Shown: positions 59,560-64,000 of the stretch, piece after piece
Layout of the letters: each line of letters opens with the position of its first letter
Position numbering within the stretch: the stretch's first letter is position 1
From: Epiperipatus broadwayi
Taxonomy: Eukaryota > Onychophora > Udeonychophora > Euonychophora > Peripatidae
Assembly: GCA_028023455.1 (NCBI GenBank)
Contig: JAQFVV010013410.1
Span: forward strand, 1 to 64,000
Length of the DNA stretch: 64,000 nucleotides
Direction: 5' to 3'
Made by a program: the position numbers and the translations under genes
Notes under the pieces: generated by a model
What the model was told of the DNA's origin: nothing
Seen by the model: only the letters and a program-made list of their open reading frames with translations
The model's database searches: none

Positions 59560-62500
59560 AAAGTTTTAACATAACATCGATATTGGATACTTCTAAATAT
59601 CAAAACTGAGATATACACTACTTAATGATGACAAAGAAAAAATATTTTTTTCATCTATTCTACCCCTTGCTTCAATCTACTCTTACTACCTTTCTAACAC
59701 TTTAATTTGTTTCTCCTTATTGTCATGAATGCATATTAACAAATGTATAATATATATATACACTGAGAGTATAAGATACACATATAATTAATTTATATAT
59801 TGTGCCCTTTTCTATAGGCCAGTAATAGTTCATAACAGTCAATTACTAAAAATTTTAAATTTAGAATATGTTCTTTTAATACATTAATTATATTAAGTCA
59901 ATTATATCTTTAAAGTACAATTTGAAGCTAAAGAGAATACGTAGTATAGAAAATCATTTAAAAATAGTTATATAAAGCTTTAAATATTGTTTCATATGGT
60001 TGTAAAAGCTGGCCATATTAAATAACACAGCTATAAAAATTAAAAGTATATTTAATAAATTCGATTTTAATAGTTTAAAACTGATAAGTTAATAAATACA
60101 GTGTTTAAATTTATAATCATATTTAATAAACAAAAATTAATATAGTATATTTCAAAAATAAACTTTATGATGGTGAGAATTGTATTTAATTCTATATTTT
60201 CTAAATTGTTCTTCCAAATTTTATAATTATATAATATAATATAATAAGTGTATCAATTATATAAATCTAGGCAGAGAAATAGATTAAAAAAATCATCTGT
60301 CAAAGTTATTAATCATGTGACTTATATACTATATACTTTCACACACTTCTTGTTTGAATTAATAATAAAGTTTAAAATATTTTGAAATAGCATTATAGAA
60401 TTGGATGTAATTATTACCTATCATCAAAGCAAATAATAATAAATATTAAGTTAACTAACGTATGTAATGTTTTAAGTAATGTAATAAAGACAAATACAGA
60501 TATAATAAAAATTAAATATTTTGTTTAAATAAAAATTGCTAAATGGAATAGGTTATTAAGGTTATTTTAAAAGTTATTTTAAATGTTTAAATAATTTAAA
60601 AAAAAAAAAATTGATTCAAAAGTAATATTTTAATTAATATTTTTTAAATTTTATTACGTCATAATTTCTAATTTTGAAATTCAATTCTACTTGAAATTGG
60701 AAATATGTAAATTTGTTCTCAAGCTAAAGTAAGAATTAACCAATAGGAATAGGTATTCTTACAGACTATAAATATGAATTGCACAGGGGTATAAAGGGAG
60801 ATTAATAATGTATTGAAACTGGAGAAAGTCAATTTTTTTTTGTACTTTCTTATCGTTTATTTTGCAAAAACTAATTGATAATTTTAGTGTTTTGCAAAAA
60901 AAAGTTTTAGAAAAAAATTATATATTTAGAAACTTCGTGGAGATGATTTTCTAATTTTTTAAAGTACTTACCAGTCGTATTTTATCTAAAAGTTTAACCT
61001 AAACTATGCAATAAAAAATGGATATACTACGAAATAAAATGGATATAAATTGTAATACTGAAAAAATATTTGAAATATTTATTGATACAGCTTTATTTAT
61101 GCATAACCGGAGAACTTTTTTTGGTACATAAAAAAAAACCACAGCAGGGACATCATACGGAGTCTAATGAAAAAAATTGGAGACGCATTATTATTTATAA
61201 CCCTATCCAAGATTTATTTTTTAAATAGTAATAAGACAATTGTATATTGCATGAATTATTTTATATAATATTATATCAAAAGGAATAAAATGTTATATCC
61301 TTTCTGAAGGTAACATTTTTTAAATTTATTTTTAAAAGTGATATATAAAAATACCAAACGAAAGTTTAAATGTATCAAGAAGGAAACATATATAAAAAAG
61401 TGAATACATAGTTGAATAAAAGATGGATCCATGGAAATACAAATAATACTTAAAAGTTTATCGAATATTTTTAAAGTTAAATTAGATGGATTGATGCATC
61501 GGATATGCAGAGAATATTGGTAGAGAAGATTAAGAAGCTTCACGGGATTAATTAATATTATCGTCCTAAAAATACTAAAACCAAGGATTATTTTCTAAAT
61601 TTTACTAAATGGATTAATAATTATTTTTATTTTAAACTTCAACGTGCTTGGAGGAGAACATTTTTGGAAAACTCTAGAGAAAATAATAAGCATTTTGGAC
61701 TTATCAGGAACTACCGTCAAGAAAATATGTAACTATAGTTTTGATTCTTTTTATTTTGTTAACCTAGTTTAAATCTAAATTTTTATATAAGATTAGGAAA
61801 AACATAAAAACATTAATTTATTAATATTAAAATTTTATAATATAACAATCTAATAATTTAGCTAAAAATATTTTAATATAAAGTGTATGGGTGTGAATTT
61901 TTTTTATATATCTGCAATGCTCAAGTGGATAAAGGAAGCCTACTGAACACGATGACTAGATAAAGGTTATTGGTAATAATAATAACTATTGATAATTTAT
62001 AATGTATATATTTTTTGTTTTCTTTAGATCATCCATAAATTGGAAGAATGAAGTGTAAAAGTTTTTTACTTATATGTACTGCATTTCATACATTTTAAAA
62101 AAAACATTATGAGATAGGATTGATTTGAAAATATGCATACAACGATTATTTTTTTATTAGTAATATAATCCAACATAACAAATAATTATGTGATTCTTTT
62201 AAAATTTTCATGTTATTGGATATTCAAATATTGTCTAAGTAGATTGTATATGATTAAACATACAGAGCAATGAAGTAAGCAACTTTTCTTATGGGATAGT
62301 AAGATTGTTTAACTATTAATGAATTTTATTTATTGTTTTGTAAATGCAGATAGTTATTTATCGATGTAAGATGTAGAAAAATCTTGAGAAATAATGTTGA
62401 GATAGTGGCTTGGAAGTACTATAGTTATCAGGAAACCAAGATGATGTATTTGTTTTAAAAAATAGGATGTTATAAGGAATGGAAATAATATTTAGTCTTT

Positions 62501-64000
62501 ATGTGAATATCAGCATAGTTAACATAGCCCTATGACTGATACACATTTTATTTGGACAGTGTTTATATTTCTTTAAAATATTTGATGTTCTAATAAAGCT
62601 GAAGAAATAGCTTTAACATTGTCCCTGTACTAGAGAATATTAGGCAGGTAAATGTCATACCTCTTCGCACTGTACCATGATTTTGAGATATGTTAAGAAT
62701 AATACTCTAGCTTTCTTCCTTAATCCTATGCATCTGTTTTCGCTATCTTTATTTCATGTAACTGCATCGTTCAGTAAGATATGTTTAAAAGAAATGATAA
62801 ATAATTTAGAACTTAGGTTATGCTATCATTTTTGTATAAAATTAGTTTATTTGCTTATAAGGAGCAGAATATTATCACTTAAAATTGAAGATCCAAAGTA
62901 TCCTAAGGAAAGAAAGAATCATAGAATATATTTTGAAATTTATTTCGGAAATGAAATATAAACTTTTTTAAAATAAAGTATCTAAACAAAGATATTTTCT
63001 TTAAAGTGATAATAATTTTAAAATGCTTTAGTATTATTTTTTTTTAAGAGAAAAATAAGTATTGCATATTTTTAAAATACAATAGTACAAAGTAAATTAT
63101 GTAAACAATATACATAGTATATTTTTATTTATTTATTGATTAACAGAAATATATTGATGATTACACATATATCATACTAAAGTAAGGCTTAAAGAAGAAT
63201 ATTATGATTAGTAAACATTGTGTGATAAATACTAAAATCTAGTACTGAATTTTGGATAATATTTTGTGTAACATCTTTGACTTTGCAAGATGAATTTTTT
63301 TTTAATATTTTGAGAAATCCATACTCATTATAAAATTTTGTTTTCTATAGAATGTTTTCTAAGTATGAATTTTTTAAATAAGATAGTTTAATAATATTAA
63401 GGATAAAATGCTGTTGCTAATAAAGTAGATAAAAATATTTGTAATAAGTTATCCATAATGAGAAACCAAAAAGTAACATTTTTTTTAAAATTTTGTCCTA
63501 AATGTAAATAAAGATATAATTGAAATATAAATTATTTTTTTATAACCCGGTAGATCAAACTGTAAAGTAAAAAAGTTAAGGATATCCACTGTAAATAGTG
63601 TAAATAAATGGTTTATTTATTTGTTGTTAGTAATAAACTTTGTTAAATTTTGTTATTTCAAAAATTTTGTGTCCGAGTTATTTATTTCTCCATATCGCTG
63701 CATGAAAACATGATATATGCATAATAATCGAAACAAATATATAATTTTGCACAAAAGATAAATAGAGAATTATTTTAAGAATTTTAAATATTTTATTGGC
63801 ATTCATTATAATTAAATAATCATAATCTTACATTATTTATTGGTCATAAATCAGTTATCACAATATTATATTAAATTATATGCTATCAGTTGCCACACAT
63901 ATTTTGTTTGTCAGATTATTAAAATGCTACCACGTATTTATTATATCATTACAAGAAGATATAAGATCATATTATATTATTTCATTATTTTATTATGGTA
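59560..64000. other. AT-rich stretch without recognisable genes
   Basis: A CCAAT-like AACCAATAGG near 60738 followed by TATAAATA near 60768 could be a promoter, but no coding exon follows. The frames at 61271-61543 and 62677-62961 show no family features. Confidence 0.4.

Noticed and set aside
62677-62961. 94-codon plus-strand frame
   Set aside because: Composition follows the local AT-rich DNA and no motif is recognisable.

Overview
The window is very AT-rich eukaryotic DNA (about one quarter G+C by eye) with long AT, ATT/TAA and homopolymer runs. Transposable-element families typical of animals dominate: Penelope-like elements (PLEs) with GIY-YIG endonuclease, a non-LTR retrotransposon with an apurinic-type endonuclease and C-terminal zinc-binding domain, a Charlie-type hAT transposon, a Tigger/pogo derivative, a piggyBac-type MITE, foldback elements and tRNA-derived SINE-like sequences. 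This points to a metazoan with a repeat-rich genome, probably an invertebrate; the lineage cannot be fixed from the sequence. No intron-exon gene of the host could be recognised with confidence, and nothing bacterial (operons, ribosome binding sites, CRISPR) is present.

Layout. 0.2-2.2 kb: two 5'-truncated PLE copies fused head to head as a near-perfect palindrome ending in a long (TTA)n tract. 5.7-7.4 kb: nested hairpin repeats abutting the 3' end of a LINE. 11.0 kb: a tRNA-Val-like, polyadenylated SINE or tRNA retropseudogene. 13.4-15.6 kb: a TGTAAC...TTACA unit set in an AT microsatellite, possibly a long LTR. 16.9-17.6 kb: a 680-bp foldback element. 18.4-19.6 kb: a broken coiled-coil coding region. 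20.2-23.3 kb: a second head-to-head PLE pair, one arm split by a TTAA-flanked MITE. 24.5 kb: a second LINE 3' end. 25.7-28.0 kb: a decayed hAT transposon. 30.7-32.4 kb: an internally deleted Tigger-like element. 33.0 kb: a compound microsatellite. 34.7-36.6 kb: another TGTAACG start and a TIR element with tandem 412-bp units. 38.1-39.9 kb: a LINE 5' half joined to a PLE 3' tail. 41.3-42.0 kb: a tandem duplication. 46.2-47.3 kb: a second LINE 5' half. 48.5 kb: a tRNA-like sequence. 54.8-58.2 kb: the only long intact reading frame. 59.2-59.5 kb: a short tandem repeat. The rest is AT-rich sequence without recognisable content.

The most notable object is the minus-strand coding unit at 54.8-58.2 kb: an acidic 83-residue leader, one in-frame UAG, then 997 uninterrupted codons that begin with an 11-residue-periodic coiled coil resembling retroelement Gag and end in a segment resembling the C-terminus of a Ty3/gypsy-type polyprotein. 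In between lie about 830 residues that I do not recognise, with no reverse transcriptase or integrase. It may be a non-autonomous element carrying foreign coding sequence, or a host gene. The PLEs, LINE halves and DNA transposons do not form a pathway; they record repeated insertion, inversion and truncation.
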